NCBI GenBank assembly: GCA_937891125.1
Contig: CALAEZ010000126.1
Span: 1-26,055 of the forward strand
Length of the DNA stretch: 26,055 bases
From: an uncultured Treponema sp.
GTDB lineage: Bacteria > Spirochaetota > Spirochaetia > Treponematales > Treponemataceae
Direction: 5' to 3'
This document shows, one piece after another, positions 15,805-24,585 of the stretch (position 1 is its first letter; every line of letters starts with the position of its first letter). The notes below the pieces were generated by a model. The model searched no databases, was not told the origin of the DNA, and worked only from the letters and a program-made list of their open reading frames with translations. A program made the translations under genes and the position numbers.

Positions 15805-17054
15805 GTCAGACACAGAAACAGCTTGAGCTGCAGGATGCCGCCGACGGCAGCGTGCGGCGCATAACGCTTGTGGGAACAGCCCACATTTCCAAAGAAAGCA
15901 TAGACGAGGTGACGGCGCTTATTCAGGAAACGTCGCCGGCCTGTGTTGCCATCGAGCTTGATGAGCAGCGCCTTGAGTCAATACGCAATCCTGATGCCTG
16001 GCGCAAGATGGACATTATAAAAGTCCTGCGTGAAAAGAAGGGCTTCCTGCTGCTGGCAAATCTGGTGCTGGCAGGATTTCAGCGCCGCATGGGAAAAAAT
16101 GTCGGCGTGCAGCCTGGCGATGAAATGAAAGCCGCGTACATGTGCGCACAGGAGCGTGGAATCCCGACGGCTATGGTTGACCGGCCGATTCAGACGACGC
16201 TCCGCCGCGCCTGGAGCTGCAACGGGCTGTGGGGAAAGTGCAAGCTGCTTGCAACGCTGCTTTCAAGCGCCTTTGACAAGGAAGCGGTGAGTGGCGAGCA
16301 GATTGAAAATCTCAAAAATAAAAGCGAGATGGACGGCATGATGGCAGAAATTGCTGACTACCTGCCTGTCGTTAAGTCAGTGCTGATTGATGAGCGCGAC
16401 CGCTATCTGGCAAGCCATATCTGGCAAGCGGCGAAAGCACATGACGGCACGACTGATGCACCTGCCACAACGCTTGCCGTGCTTGGCGCGGGACATTTGC
16501 CGGGCGTCGAGCGCCACCTTGCACAGCTTGCCGCCGGAACAGAAAACGCCGACACAAGCGACATCGAAACCGTTCCTGCTAGCGGCATTGGCGCGCGGCT
16601 TGTTGGCTGGCTTATTCCCGTGCTGATTGTCGCGCTGATTGCGTTCGGCTTTTACTATGGCGGCAGGAACGTGGGCGCAAAAATGGCGCTCGACTGGGTG
16701 CTCTGGAACGGCATGCTTGCCGCTGTTGGCGCCGTGCTTGCCGCCGCGCATCCGGTGGTTATGCTGGCAGCGTTTGTGGGTGCACCGATTACCTCGCTCT
16801 GCCCGCTTGTGGGCGTCGGTATGCTGACCGGCATCCTGCAGGCAGTGCTCTGTAAGCCGAAAGTTGCCGACATGGAAACGCTCCAGGATGACGTTGCGTC
16901 TGTGCGCGGCTTTTACAAAAACCGTATACTGCGCGTGCTTTTAGTTTTCCTGCTGTCATCACTCGGAAGCAGTGCGGGCACCTTTATTGCGGGCGCAAGC
17001 TTTGTTGGTAAAATCAGCGCGTTCGTGCGTGGCCTGTTTTCTGCGGGACAATAA
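15801..17054 (+). CDS. TraB/PrgY-family protein with C-terminal membrane domain
   Basis: TraB-family proteins (PF01963-type) carry a conserved GTAHIS motif; the family includes PrgY, which limits pheromone activity in enterococci, and archaeal and spirochaetal members of unknown role. Here VGTAHISKES is near the start, followed by IELDEQRLESI, VDRPIQTTLRRAW and the second signature LGAGHLPGVERHL at about 225-240. These are the putative active-site blocks. The last 160 residues hold about four to six membrane helices, beginning with LVGWLIPVLIVALIAFGFYY, so it is an inner-membrane protein. A GTG start at 15801 overlaps the TPR stop as GTGA and has GGAG at 15788-15791; the ATG at 15786 lacks a ribosome site. 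Its 3' end overlaps the convergent permease gene by 41 bp. Metalloprotease-like activity has been suggested for the family but cannot be shown here. Confidence 0.85.
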   Translation: MSQTQKQLELQDAADGSVRRITLVGTAHISKESIDEVTALIQETSPACVAIELDEQRLESIRNPDAWRKMDIIKVLREKKGFLLLANLVLAGFQRRMGKNVGVQPGDEMKAAYMCAQERGIPTAMVDRPIQTTLRRAWSCNGLWGKCKLLATLLSSAFDKEAVSGEQIENLKNKSEMDGMMAEIADYLPVVKSVLIDERDRYLASHIWQAAKAHDGTTDAPATTLAVLGAGHLPGVERHLAQLAAGTENADTSDIETVPASGIGARLVGWLIPVLIVALIAFGFYYGGRNVGAKMALDWVLWNGMLAAVGAVLAAAHPVVMLAAFVGAPITSLCPLVGVGMLTGILQAVLCKPKVADMETLQDDVASVRGFYKNRILRVLLVFLLSSLGSSAGTFIAGASFVGKISAFVRGLFSAGQ

Positions 17055-17853
17055 TAAGCAGCAGCAGCGCAAGTAGGTACGGGAGCGCAAGCAGAATCGA
17101 CGACGGAACACGCGCAAACAGCGGAATGTTTTGAATCGTTGTGCTTGCATATTCGGCAACCGCAAAAACAAGCACTGAAAGCACAATCAAGAGCGGGTGC
17201 TTTCTTCCTAAAAAAACTGCTGCCAGCGCCGTCCAGCCACGTCCGGCAGATACGCCAGGAACAAAAGCCGAAAGGCGCGCGGCAAAAACACAGCCAGCTA
17301 AGGCGCCAGAGGCGGCTGCAACTATCCAGGAAAGCGTGCGGTACCAGGCAGGATTTTTGCCGTAGGCGCGCAGTACCTCGCTGTCGGAGCCAGTTACCCG
17401 AAGCGCACGTCCTGTCATCGTCTTCTTTATGAAAAAAAGCAACACACCAACCAAGCTGTAGCAAAGCACCGTGGTGACCGCTCGCGTTACCGGGGCATTG
17501 AATCTAAACGCTTCGTCGGTAAGTACGCCCCTGTTTTTGAAAATTACGACAGAAAAAAAAGTGGTAAGCGAAGCAAACAGCAGATTCATGGCAAGCGAGA
17601 CTAAAAACATGTTTGCGTCAAAGCGGGCGGCTGTTTTTTCAAGCGCAACGACAAAGAGCGTGCAGGTGAGTACCGACAGCGCCATTCCCAGCACCAGGTT
17701 TCCTGTCGCAAGGGTGAATGCAAAGCAGCAGAATGCGCCTGCATTGATGCTGTGCTCCATGAACATGGCAAGCCGCCCGGCATATTCTGACACCAGCGCT
17801 CCCAGTGTGATTAAAAGCAGCGGAGCCGCAATCGTCAAAATCGAAAGAATCAT
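17014..17853 (-). CDS. ABC transporter permease, nucleoside/BMP-associated (second permease)
   Basis: Inner-membrane permease of the branched-chain/ribose/nucleoside type (BPD_transp_2; NupQ/YufQ-like). At 279 residues it is close to the usual length of about 300. It is almost entirely hydrophobic, with about eight helices and the conserved SEYAGRLAMFMEHSINAGAF region, which corresponds to the family's NIGLEG-type motif in degenerate form. GRALRVTGSDSEVLRAYGKNP is the cytoplasmic coupling loop expected to dock on the ATPase, and a second conserved segment reads GVSAGRGWTALAAVFLG. Its ATG overlaps the stop of the preceding permease (ATGA, 17850-17853), so they are translationally coupled. It is the last gene of the operon. 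Its stop lies inside the convergent TraB gene, and no terminator was found between them. Confidence 0.9.
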   Translation of the reverse strand: MILSILTIAAPLLLITLGALVSEYAGRLAMFMEHSINAGAFCCFAFTLATGNLVLGMALSVLTCTLFVVALEKTAARFDANMFLVSLAMNLLFASLTTFFSVVIFKNRGVLTDEAFRFNAPVTRAVTTVLCYSLVGVLLFFIKKTMTGRALRVTGSDSEVLRAYGKNPAWYRTLSWIVAAASGALAGCVFAARLSAFVPGVSAGRGWTALAAVFLGRKHPLLIVLSVLVFAVAEYASTTIQNIPLFARVPSSILLALPYLLALLLLIIVPQKTGHARTR

Positions 17854-18962
17854 GTCGCCTCCTTGTGTGCACTGCCGTCAGTCGCATCGCTTTGCCGGTG
17901 TCCGGTTGCCGCACGTTGCCTGTGCTCGGTAAGCTTTTCAAACGAAAACGGTATGGCGACCGCAAACAAAATGACGCCCTGCACGATGCCGGCAATGTCA
18001 AACGCAAAGCCCTGCGTCAGTCCTACTCTTCCTGCTGCCGTATACAGCCAGGCAAGCACGAGCGATGACGGCAACAGCAACAGCGGGTGTGACGACACAA
18101 TGAGCGCGGCACTGAGCGCATTCCAGCCCATGTTGACGTAAAAATCCTTGTGACAGGTATAGTAGGTGCCGGTGACCGCAAAAAAGCCGGTGAGTGCGTG
18201 CAGGGCGCCAGAAACGGCAAGTGAGCCAAAACTTGCTGCAACAGACGAATAGCCTGCCGCCCGCGCAAACAGCGGCGCCTTTCCCCAGATGAGCAGGTGG
18301 CGACCGGCGGTCGTTGCGCGCAAAAAAAGCCACAGGAGCAGACAGAGTGCGCAGGCAGCAAAAAACGACGCATTAAACGGTGACGGCGCTAAAAGCTGCG
18401 GCAGGCGGAATCTTTCTGCAATATACGGAAGGGCGATTAAGTGCTGGCTTTCGGGATTATTTTTCATTAGCGAAAGCAGAAGCCCGTCGATGAGCGGCAG
18501 CACGGCGGCAGAGGCAAGAAACGATGTTAACAGCACCTCGGCGCCACGCGTTTCCTTAAGAACCGCCGCAATGAGTGCAAGGCAGGCGCCTGCTACGAGG
18601 GCTGCAAGCAGCGCCGTGACAAACGCAAGCGCTGGCGTGCCTGTTCCCTGTGCCCAGTTGCTTCCGAGCACGAGTGCGGTCACAAAGCCGCCGGCGTACA
18701 CTTGTCCTTCGCCGCCTAAGTTCATGTTGCCGCTTTTTATGGCAAGGGCAGCGCCAGCGCCAGCGGTCATCAAAAAGGTGGCTGTGTTCAGCATGGTGCC
18801 AAAGTAGTAGGCGGATGTAAAATTACCCGTAAAAAAAGAGGCGAGCGCTGCCGCTGGATTTTGTGCAAAGACGACAATGAGTAGCACGCACAGCACAAGA
18901 CCTGAAAGTGGCGAAAGCAGCGCCGTCAGCGGAAATGAGCGCAGAAAAGACGGTATCTTCAC
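17850..18962 (-). CDS. ABC transporter permease, nucleoside/BMP-associated (first permease)
   Basis: Inner-membrane permease of the NupP/YufP type, partner of the downstream permease. About nine to ten hydrophobic helices are visible. The family hallmark is IKSGNMNLGGEGQVYAGGF (about 95-113), matching the NxGxEGQ motif of nucleoside permeases. A cytoplasmic loop with GRHLLIWGKAPLFARAAGYSS corresponds to the ATPase coupling region. The last 30 residues are hydrophilic with His, Arg and Asp, probably cytoplasmic. The length of 370 is typical. Its ATG overlaps the end of the ATPase gene by 4 bp (18959-18962), and its stop overlaps the next permease, so the ATPase and permeases would be made in coupled amounts. 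Confidence 0.92.
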   Translation of the reverse strand: MKIPSFLRSFPLTALLSPLSGLVLCVLLIVVFAQNPAAALASFFTGNFTSAYYFGTMLNTATFLMTAGAGAALAIKSGNMNLGGEGQVYAGGFVTALVLGSNWAQGTGTPALAFVTALLAALVAGACLALIAAVLKETRGAEVLLTSFLASAAVLPLIDGLLLSLMKNNPESQHLIALPYIAERFRLPQLLAPSPFNASFFAACALCLLLWLFLRATTAGRHLLIWGKAPLFARAAGYSSVAASFGSLAVSGALHALTGFFAVTGTYYTCHKDFYVNMGWNALSAALIVSSHPLLLLPSSLVLAWLYTAAGRVGLTQGFAFDIAGIVQGVILFAVAIPFSFEKLTEHRQRAATGHRQSDATDGSAHKEAT

Positions 18963-20482
18963 GAACGTGCCTCCTGATACTCCTGATTGCTAGCAGCGGC
19001 AGCAGTAGAGCGGGCTGTCAGCGTCCGGTGCTCTGCTTGCTGCGTGTACGAAAGCGCACACACGCCGCCTTCAAGCGTATACACGTGCTGACAGAGCGAC
19101 AGCGGAAAATCAGCTGCACCTAAAATCAAAACAGCTTTTCCTTGCTCTGCAAGCTGTACGGCAATTTCGGTCATCTTGTGCTGGCCTTTTTTGTCTAAGC
19201 CCTGTAGCGGGTTACATAAAATAATGAGATTTGGATTGGTTGCGAGCTCCCGCGTCAGAATCAGGCGCTGCAGCATACCGCCGCTTAAGTTTTTAGCTGC
19301 CTCTTGCGGCGTAATTTGCACACCTGCAAGCGTGATAAGCTTTTGCGCATACGCTGCAGGCGTTGTCTGCTCTTTTCGTGTCAGGTAGACGGTAAGCATT
19401 TGTTCAATAGAGAGTGTCGGATGTGAGGCGCGGAAGGTGCGGTCGCTCGGAACAATTGCTGTGTGCGCCTGTCGCAAACGGCGCGCGGTAAGCGGTTTTC
19501 GTGCTAAATCGTAGGAGCAGCCGGCAAGCGTTGCAGTCCCCGTGGTTGCGGTATCGGCAAGACCTGTTACTACGTCTTCAAGCGTGTCGAGCGCCCCCTC
19601 CTTTAAGCCGGTGACAGCGGTAATTTCGCCATAATACGCGGCAAGCTCTGCCGAAAGCAGCGCACTTTTGTTTTTCGGGCGCGAAGAAACGCCGGTAAGC
19701 GAAAAACAGCACGTGCCACGCGGTAAGCTTGCCGTGAGCGTGCGCATGTCGCGGTCGGTCGGCTTTAGCAGGTCGCTTTCGGCGGTATGCTGCCCTTCAA
19801 GCGCGGCCTTTCCCTGGCGGTAGTCGGCTGCGCTGTCGTAGCGGGCCTGTAGCTTTCCGCGATGCAAAACGGTGACCGTGTCGGCATACGTTTCGGCTTC
19901 TGCACCTGAATGGGTGATAACAAGCACCGTTATGTCGTCCTTGCTGACCGCCGCGCGCACATGCTCGTAAAGCGCTTTTCGCTCGTCGTGGTCTAAAAAA
20001 GCCGACGGCTCATCAAGAATCAGAAAGCGGGGATGTAAAAGCAGTGCTCCTAAAAAAGCGATGTAGAAGCGAAGGTTACCGCCTAAATGCTGCACTGGCG
20101 TTTCAAGCGGGAGTGCGGGCGCCCAGATTTTTTTGAGCGCAGTAAGCTCTTGCCGCACGGCTGCGCTTGTATCGCCACGCTCAAGGCAAAGGTTTTCAAG
20201 CGCTGTCAGTGCGCCTGCAAGCAGCGGGCGCTGCTGAACAATAACAATGCCGTGCGCTAAGGCGTCGCGCGGGCAGGTAAACTGCACGCTTTTTCCGTCT
20301 ATACGCAGCGCTCCGCCGGTCGGCTTAATGGCGCCTGCGATAATTGCCGCAAGCGTCGACTTTCCAGCGCCGTTTTCGCCTAACAACGCATGAATCTTTC
20401 CGCTGTCAAATACTGCTGACACGCCGTCAAGCGCACTTTTTAGTGCATACCGCTTGCTGAGCGCTTTAATCTCTATCGTCAT
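18959..20482 (-). CDS. ABC transporter ATPase, two fused nucleotide-binding domains
   Basis: Cytoplasmic energy-coupling subunit of NupO/RbsA type with two fused ABC domains (507 residues, normal). The N-terminal domain has a full Walker A (GENGAGKST, 35-43), a Q-loop near IVQQRP, Walker B with D157 and E158 in FLILDEPS, and a switch histidine (H191), but its signature is degenerate (LGGNL, 133-137). The C-terminal domain is the mirror image: its signature is intact (LSGGMLQR), but Walker A is lost (TGLKEGALDTL, no GKS/T), Walker B reads IILCNP with no catalytic Glu, and no switch histidine is visible. The protein would therefore form one complete ATP site and one degenerate site. The start codon overlaps the stop of the BMP gene (TAATG). 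Codon use matches its neighbours. Confidence 0.93.
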   Translation of the reverse strand: MTIEIKALSKRYALKSALDGVSAVFDSGKIHALLGENGAGKSTLAAIIAGAIKPTGGALRIDGKSVQFTCPRDALAHGIVIVQQRPLLAGALTALENLCLERGDTSAAVRQELTALKKIWAPALPLETPVQHLGGNLRFYIAFLGALLLHPRFLILDEPSAFLDHDERKALYEHVRAAVSKDDITVLVITHSGAEAETYADTVTVLHRGKLQARYDSAADYRQGKAALEGQHTAESDLLKPTDRDMRTLTASLPRGTCCFSLTGVSSRPKNKSALLSAELAAYYGEITAVTGLKEGALDTLEDVVTGLADTATTGTATLAGCSYDLARKPLTARRLRQAHTAIVPSDRTFRASHPTLSIEQMLTVYLTRKEQTTPAAYAQKLITLAGVQITPQEAAKNLSGGMLQRLILTRELATNPNLIILCNPLQGLDKKGQHKMTEIAVQLAEQGKAVLILGAADFPLSLCQHVYTLEGGVCALSYTQQAEHRTLTARSTAAAASNQEYQEARS

Positions 20483-21525
20483 TACAGATTAGGCACCTGT
20501 AGCTTTCCGCTCTTAAAATTGCGCAACAGCTCGTTCATGTGTGTGCGTACCGTTTCTGGAACGGTGCTTTCGTACAGCGGACTGTGGTCGTCAAACTCAA
20601 TGTAGCCTTGCGCAAAGCCTGCGTTCAGCGTTTTTCCCCAAGCAACAGTGCCGTTTAAGAAATCGCTGGTCAGCTTGCTTGCAGCATCTTTTTGCTTTGT
20701 ATAGCAGGAGGAAATGATGACGCCAGGAGCTTTTTCAAAGGCGCCAGAATCATTAAAGGCAAGGTAGATATTGTGCTCGCGGGCGCTTGCAATGACACCT
20801 TGGGCAGCGCCACCGCAAATTGGTAAGATTACATCAACGCCAGAAGCAATCAGCGCGTCAGCAATCTCCGCGCCCTTTGACGCATCGTACCAGTTACCGA
20901 TAATGCGGAAGTCGCAGGTGGTGCCCGATACGGCATCCCGCGCGCCACGTGCGTAGTACGGCAACATGATGTTGCTCAAGGCTGGGTATTCCTGTGCGGC
21001 AATAAGCGCAACCTTGTGATTTTTAGACATGAGCGAGGAAATGTAGCCAGAAAGATAGCACTGCTCGCGCTGGTCGTAGTTGACGCAGGCAATGTTGGGG
21101 TTCCCGTTCAGCTGGCCATGCAGCAACAGAAATTTTTGTGACGGAAACTGCGCGGTTAGTGGCGCGCACAGCTCAGGCAGCGCCTCGTTTGACGAAATGA
21201 TGACATCGTATTCTCCAGTCGCTGCAAGTGAAGTCAGCTTGGTACCCCATTCAGCCTGATTGGTGCCTGCTTCCATAATGTGCATTTTTGCGTGCTTTGC
21301 TTCTGGCTCACCTGTTGCCGTCAGTATGCCGTTATAGGTTTCAACTGCTTCGGTAACGCCTGCAACCAGATTTGCATACGTGGGTGAGTCGGCAATAATG
21401 CCAGGCACAAAGACAGCGATAGACGGCGCCTGCGATTTTTTGCCTCCCGCACAGCCAGCGGTGACGAGCGGCAGCGCCACGCACAGCGTAAGAATCAGCA
21501 AACTACAAGATTTTTTTACTTTCAT
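20482..21525 (-). CDS. BMP/PnrA-family substrate-binding lipoprotein
   Basis: Lipid-anchored receptor of the basic membrane protein family. The T. pallidum relative PnrA (TmpC) binds purine nucleosides, so nucleoside capture for the downstream ABC transporter is the leading proposal. The signal peptide ends in a classical LVTAGC lipobox with C25 lipidated, followed by a short Gly/Lys/Ser linker. The periplasmic-binding-protein fold is seen from SIAVFVPGIIADSPTY, through YLSGYISSLMSKNHKVALIAA and GVDVILPICGGAAQGVIASA, to YIEFDDHSPL at the end. Several ligand-contact regions differ from textbook PnrA (for example FNDSG where others have a VDSDQ-type segment), so the ligand could be something else. 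The ATG overlaps the marR stop by 4 bp. Length (347) is normal. Confidence 0.9.
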   Translation of the reverse strand: MKVKKSCSLLILTLCVALPLVTAGCAGGKKSQAPSIAVFVPGIIADSPTYANLVAGVTEAVETYNGILTATGEPEAKHAKMHIMEAGTNQAEWGTKLTSLAATGEYDVIISSNEALPELCAPLTAQFPSQKFLLLHGQLNGNPNIACVNYDQREQCYLSGYISSLMSKNHKVALIAAQEYPALSNIMLPYYARGARDAVSGTTCDFRIIGNWYDASKGAEIADALIASGVDVILPICGGAAQGVIASAREHNIYLAFNDSGAFEKAPGVIISSCYTKQKDAASKLTSDFLNGTVAWGKTLNAGFAQGYIEFDDHSPLYESTVPETVRTHMNELLRNFKSGKLQVPNL

Positions 21526-21992
21526 ACAGAAGCTCCTGGTGCAAGGCTTTTTTGTAAGCCGTTGCAGATATTTTGGTGGACGCGCTCTAAGAGTGCGGTA
21601 AACTGTGTTTTTTCAGGAACAGAAAACCCGTCATAACAGGTTGCAAGCAATTCTTGCGAAATGCGGCTGGTAACAGCATTGTATGCTTTTCCTTTTTCGG
21701 TTAAGCAGACGTGCCGTTTTCTGCTGTCAGCAGCATCGCGCTCGATATACACGAACGCTTCTTCTTCGAGCTTTCGCACCAGTACGGTTGTTGTTGATTT
21801 GTCGCGGTTGATTTTTTCTGCAAGCTCCCCGAGCAAAAGCTTATTCTGTTTGGAAAGGCAAAAGAGTATAAATCCATGGGAAGAAACAAGCGATGGAAGC
21901 CCCTCTGCTTGCATTTTCTGCTGCAGAAAATCTGCGGCTACCGAGTGAGTATGCGAGATAAGGCTTATGGCAGAGGAAACATCATATTCCAT
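21522..21992 (-). CDS. MarR-family transcriptional regulator
   Basis: Winged-helix dimeric regulator of 156 residues. The recognition region is LLLGELAEKINRDKSTTTVLVRKLEEEAF, and the wing is ERDAADSRKRHVCLTEKG, with the D-x-R motif conserved in the family. Helical N- and C-terminal arms form the dimer interface. As the first gene of the operon, overlapping the BMP gene by 4 bp (ATGA), it most likely controls its own transport operon; MarR proteins are usually repressors released by small ligands, which here could be the transported substrate. The predicted operator is the 36-bp palindrome over the -35 box. The ATG at 21992 has no ribosome site and lies 7 bases after the -10, so a leaderless mRNA is predicted. 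Confidence 0.92.
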   Translation of the reverse strand: MEYDVSSAISLISHTHSVAADFLQQKMQAEGLPSLVSSHGFILFCLSKQNKLLLGELAEKINRDKSTTTVLVRKLEEEAFVYIERDAADSRKRHVCLTEKGKAYNAVTSRISQELLATCYDGFSVPEKTQFTALLERVHQNICNGLQKSLAPGASV

Positions 21993-21999
21993 GCGGAAG

Positions 22000-22028
22000 A
22001 GTATACAGAGATGATGACAGCGTGTAAA
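22000..22028 (-). promoter_or_regulatory. marR-transporter operon promoter, predicted leaderless start
   Basis: On the minus strand TTTACA (22028-22023), 17 bases, TATACT (22005-22000), then seven bases (CTTCCGC) to the ATG at 21992. No ribosome-binding site. The -35 box is part of the 36-bp palindrome. Confidence 0.68.
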
Positions 22029-22055
22029 TAGTTTTATATAAAACTATTTACACGC
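22020..22055. promoter_or_regulatory. 36-bp perfect palindrome, probable MarR operator
   Basis: Two 18-bp arms are perfect reverse complements, each arm GCGTGTAAATAGTTTTAT read from its outer end, meeting at a central AT. The -35 box of the marR promoter lies in one arm. A dimer, or two dimers, of MarR bound here would exclude RNA polymerase. The A+T-rich centre with GTGTAAATA outer arms is typical of such operators. It could also form a cruciform. Confidence 0.75.
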
Positions 22056-22146
22056 CAAGTGCACTGAAAGCGGTGCTGCTTCTGTACAGCGAGCGTGCTA
22101 CTAACGCGCAGTGAGCTTTGTCAGTCCTTGCGCCAAAAACGTGACG

Positions 22147-24579
22147 CTATTTTTTCTCTATCGTAAAGTGCAGCCGGTGCAGATTTCCCTGCCAGTCGGT
22201 TATCACCAGGTCGCCGCTGCCAGCACGGCCTGTGCTTTTTACGTAGCAGCCCGCCATGCCACCCTTAAGCGACACCGCCTGTGGTCCGATAAGCGCAATT
22301 GCGCCTTCTGCACGCAACGAAACGGCTTCCTGACAGTACGGCTGCACGTTGCCATGCTCATCACGCGCGGTCAGCATAACGGAAGCAACGTCGTAGCCAG
22401 TCTCTTCAACAAGCGTCTGCCGGCGGGCTGACAGGTGCAGTGTAACATTTTCTGCTGCCGCTTTAACGACTGTCTGCACCAGCTTTCCGTCCCGATAGGC
22501 TTCAAACGTGTAGCGCACTGCCTCGCCGCCCCAGTTACCGATGTATTTTCCATACAGCTCGCGCAGCCTTGCCGGATTTGTCACCCGCCGGAGCCACAGC
22601 CCCAGCCCTTTAAGCACATAGCGCAGCGGCAGCTTATCGACGCCGTATTTTTGCAGCGCAAACAGCATGGCTTTCATCGGCGCGAGGTGCTTTTCGCGAA
22701 TGCCGTCCTCGTCAACGAGCCGATGCCCGATGTAGTCGTCAATCAGAATCGGCCCGTGCTGCAGGTGCTTAAACGGCGACTGAGCCTGCGTGTATTCCTT
22801 TATAAAAATGTCGTTGACGTACATTTTTACGCTGTCAGCATTCGTGATGATGTAGACGTCTCCGCGCGCTCCACCCGGATGCTCACCAATATCCATGCTG
22901 GAACTTACGGCAAGCACGTCGCCTACAATGTCGGCGCGCTGCTGACTTTTATAGACAGCCGCCGCAAGCTTGGGGTTTCGGAACATGTCTAACACGCCGT
23001 GGTAGCAGATGTAGTCGCCGCTTCCAAAGTCTTTATGCGTGTTGTAGTCAGCCATGCACCAGCCGTTGCTGCCAGAAATTTCGTTGCGGGCGGCGACCGC
23101 GTCAAGCACCTTTGCGTGGCGCAGCGCGTGCTCCTTGCGATGCGTTTCGTTGTCAAAGCTCTTTGTCGGGAACATGTGCCCGTTATACTCGCTGATAAGG
23201 TAGCCCTTGTTTGTCTTTGTCACCTTCTTTTTAGGAAGACAGCCAGCGTTCGGCCCGTAGCAGCTGAAGTCGTTGAACGTGTAGACATCTTCAAGCAGGT
23301 GGCTTTTCTGCAGGAAGCGCACGCCGCCAGTCGGACGCGTCGGGTCAAGCTCGTGTGCCGCCTCGTTGGTGCGCGTGTACAGCTCGTCATCGTCTAAGCT
23401 TTCGTTAATGCGCACGCCCCACAGGAAGATTGACGGGTGATTGCGGTACTGCTTCACCATGTCGCGCACATTTTGCACGGCACAGTCCTTCCATGCCGCG
23501 TCGCCAATGTGCTGCCAGCCGGGTAGCTCGGTAAAGACCAACAGCCCGATTTCGTCACAGCGGTCAATAAAATGCTGACTCTGCGGGTAATGGCTTGTGC
23601 GCACTTCGTTTACGCCGAGCTCATATTTTAAGATGTCAGCGTCCTCGCGCTGCATGTTTTTCGGCATGGCATAGCCGACATACGGCCAGCTCTGGTGGCG
23701 GTTCAAGCCGCGAATCTTTATCTGCTCGCCGTTTAAGAAAAAGCCGCTTGCGTCATAGCGCAAGTCACGAAAGCCTATTCTCGTGCGCACTTCATCGACA
23801 ACCGCGCCCGTGCTGTCGCAAAGACGGGTGATGAGTGTGTACAGGTAGGGCTTTGCAAGCGACCACAGCTCAACGCCACGCGGATCTGCCGGAATAGAAA
23901 GACGGGCGCCGCTGGTGGCTGGCGTGCGCGTCTGTGCGTAGACGACGCCTTCTTCGCCGGTGCACGGGGCGCCGGGAGCATAGACAAGCTCCTGCTCCAC
24001 GGTGTAGGCGCCTACGCTTCGCTTGTCAGGACTCGGCTCGGAAAGCGTCACCTCGCTCTTTAAGCGCACGGTGCTTTCGGTGCGCACGCACACATCCTGT
24101 ATGTACAGCGGATTACGCACCTCAAGGTAGACGTCGCGGTATATGCCGCCATAGGTCATGTAGTCAATCACAAAGCCAAACGGCGGCTGGTTTAAGCTTT
24201 CGTGGCTGTCAACACACAGGGCAAGCACATTCTGCTCGCCCGCCTTAGAAAGCGCGTCCGTAATGTCAACGGTAAAAGCCGTGTAGCCGCAAGTGTGCGT
24301 TGCAAGCAGCTTTCCGTTCAGGTAGACCTCGCTTTTGTGGGCAGCGCCCTCAACGGTCAGCAGAATCGTTTTTCCCTGCCAGTCGCTTTCGGTCGTAAAC
24401 GTGCGCCGGTAAAGCGCTTTTTTTTGATACACGCTTGTGGAAAACGCGTTAAATGGTGTCTCACAAACGGTGTGTGGTAAGCGGACGGTCTCTAAGCTGC
24501 CCGTGTAATCCGCTTGTATCATGGTAGATTCAAAATCTGCAGAAAATTTCCAATCGTCATTTAAATAGATTTTAGCCAT
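22147..24579 (-). CDS. GH2 beta-galactosidase / beta-glucuronidase family enzyme
   Basis: Retaining exo-hydrolase of 810 residues, cytoplasmic (no signal peptide). The order of domains is the standard one: sugar-binding jelly-roll (about 1-160, with LNDDWKF at the start and YGGIYRDVYLEV at 143-154), immunoglobulin-like domain (about 160-275), TIM barrel (from about 276, with IKIRGLNRHQSWPY), then two beta-sandwich tails. The acid/base is E393 in WGVRINES, and the nucleophile is E464 in LISEYNGH. The RINES form and the two-tail layout point to a beta-galactosidase-like subgroup common in gut polysaccharide loci; specificity (galactose or glucuronic acid) is not settled by sequence. It is predicted leaderless. 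It is monocistronic, downstream of nothing on its strand and divergent from fhs. Confidence 0.92.
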   Translation of the reverse strand: MAKIYLNDDWKFSADFESTMIQADYTGSLETVRLPHTVCETPFNAFSTSVYQKKALYRRTFTTESDWQGKTILLTVEGAAHKSEVYLNGKLLATHTCGYTAFTVDITDALSKAGEQNVLALCVDSHESLNQPPFGFVIDYMTYGGIYRDVYLEVRNPLYIQDVCVRTESTVRLKSEVTLSEPSPDKRSVGAYTVEQELVYAPGAPCTGEEGVVYAQTRTPATSGARLSIPADPRGVELWSLAKPYLYTLITRLCDSTGAVVDEVRTRIGFRDLRYDASGFFLNGEQIKIRGLNRHQSWPYVGYAMPKNMQREDADILKYELGVNEVRTSHYPQSQHFIDRCDEIGLLVFTELPGWQHIGDAAWKDCAVQNVRDMVKQYRNHPSIFLWGVRINESLDDDELYTRTNEAAHELDPTRPTGGVRFLQKSHLLEDVYTFNDFSCYGPNAGCLPKKKVTKTNKGYLISEYNGHMFPTKSFDNETHRKEHALRHAKVLDAVAARNEISGSNGWCMADYNTHKDFGSGDYICYHGVLDMFRNPKLAAAVYKSQQRADIVGDVLAVSSSMDIGEHPGGARGDVYIITNADSVKMYVNDIFIKEYTQAQSPFKHLQHGPILIDDYIGHRLVDEDGIREKHLAPMKAMLFALQKYGVDKLPLRYVLKGLGLWLRRVTNPARLRELYGKYIGNWGGEAVRYTFEAYRDGKLVQTVVKAAAENVTLHLSARRQTLVEETGYDVASVMLTARDEHGNVQPYCQEAVSLRAEGAIALIGPQAVSLKGGMAGCYVKSTGRAGSGDLVITDWQGNLHRLHFTIEKK

Positions 24580-24585
24580 GCGCTC

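Noticed and set aside
22056..22146. Possible terminator between marR and the GH2 stop (GCGCA/TGCGC pairing)
   Set aside because: The stem is short with mismatches and no T-run on either strand. It is not supportable as an intrinsic terminator.
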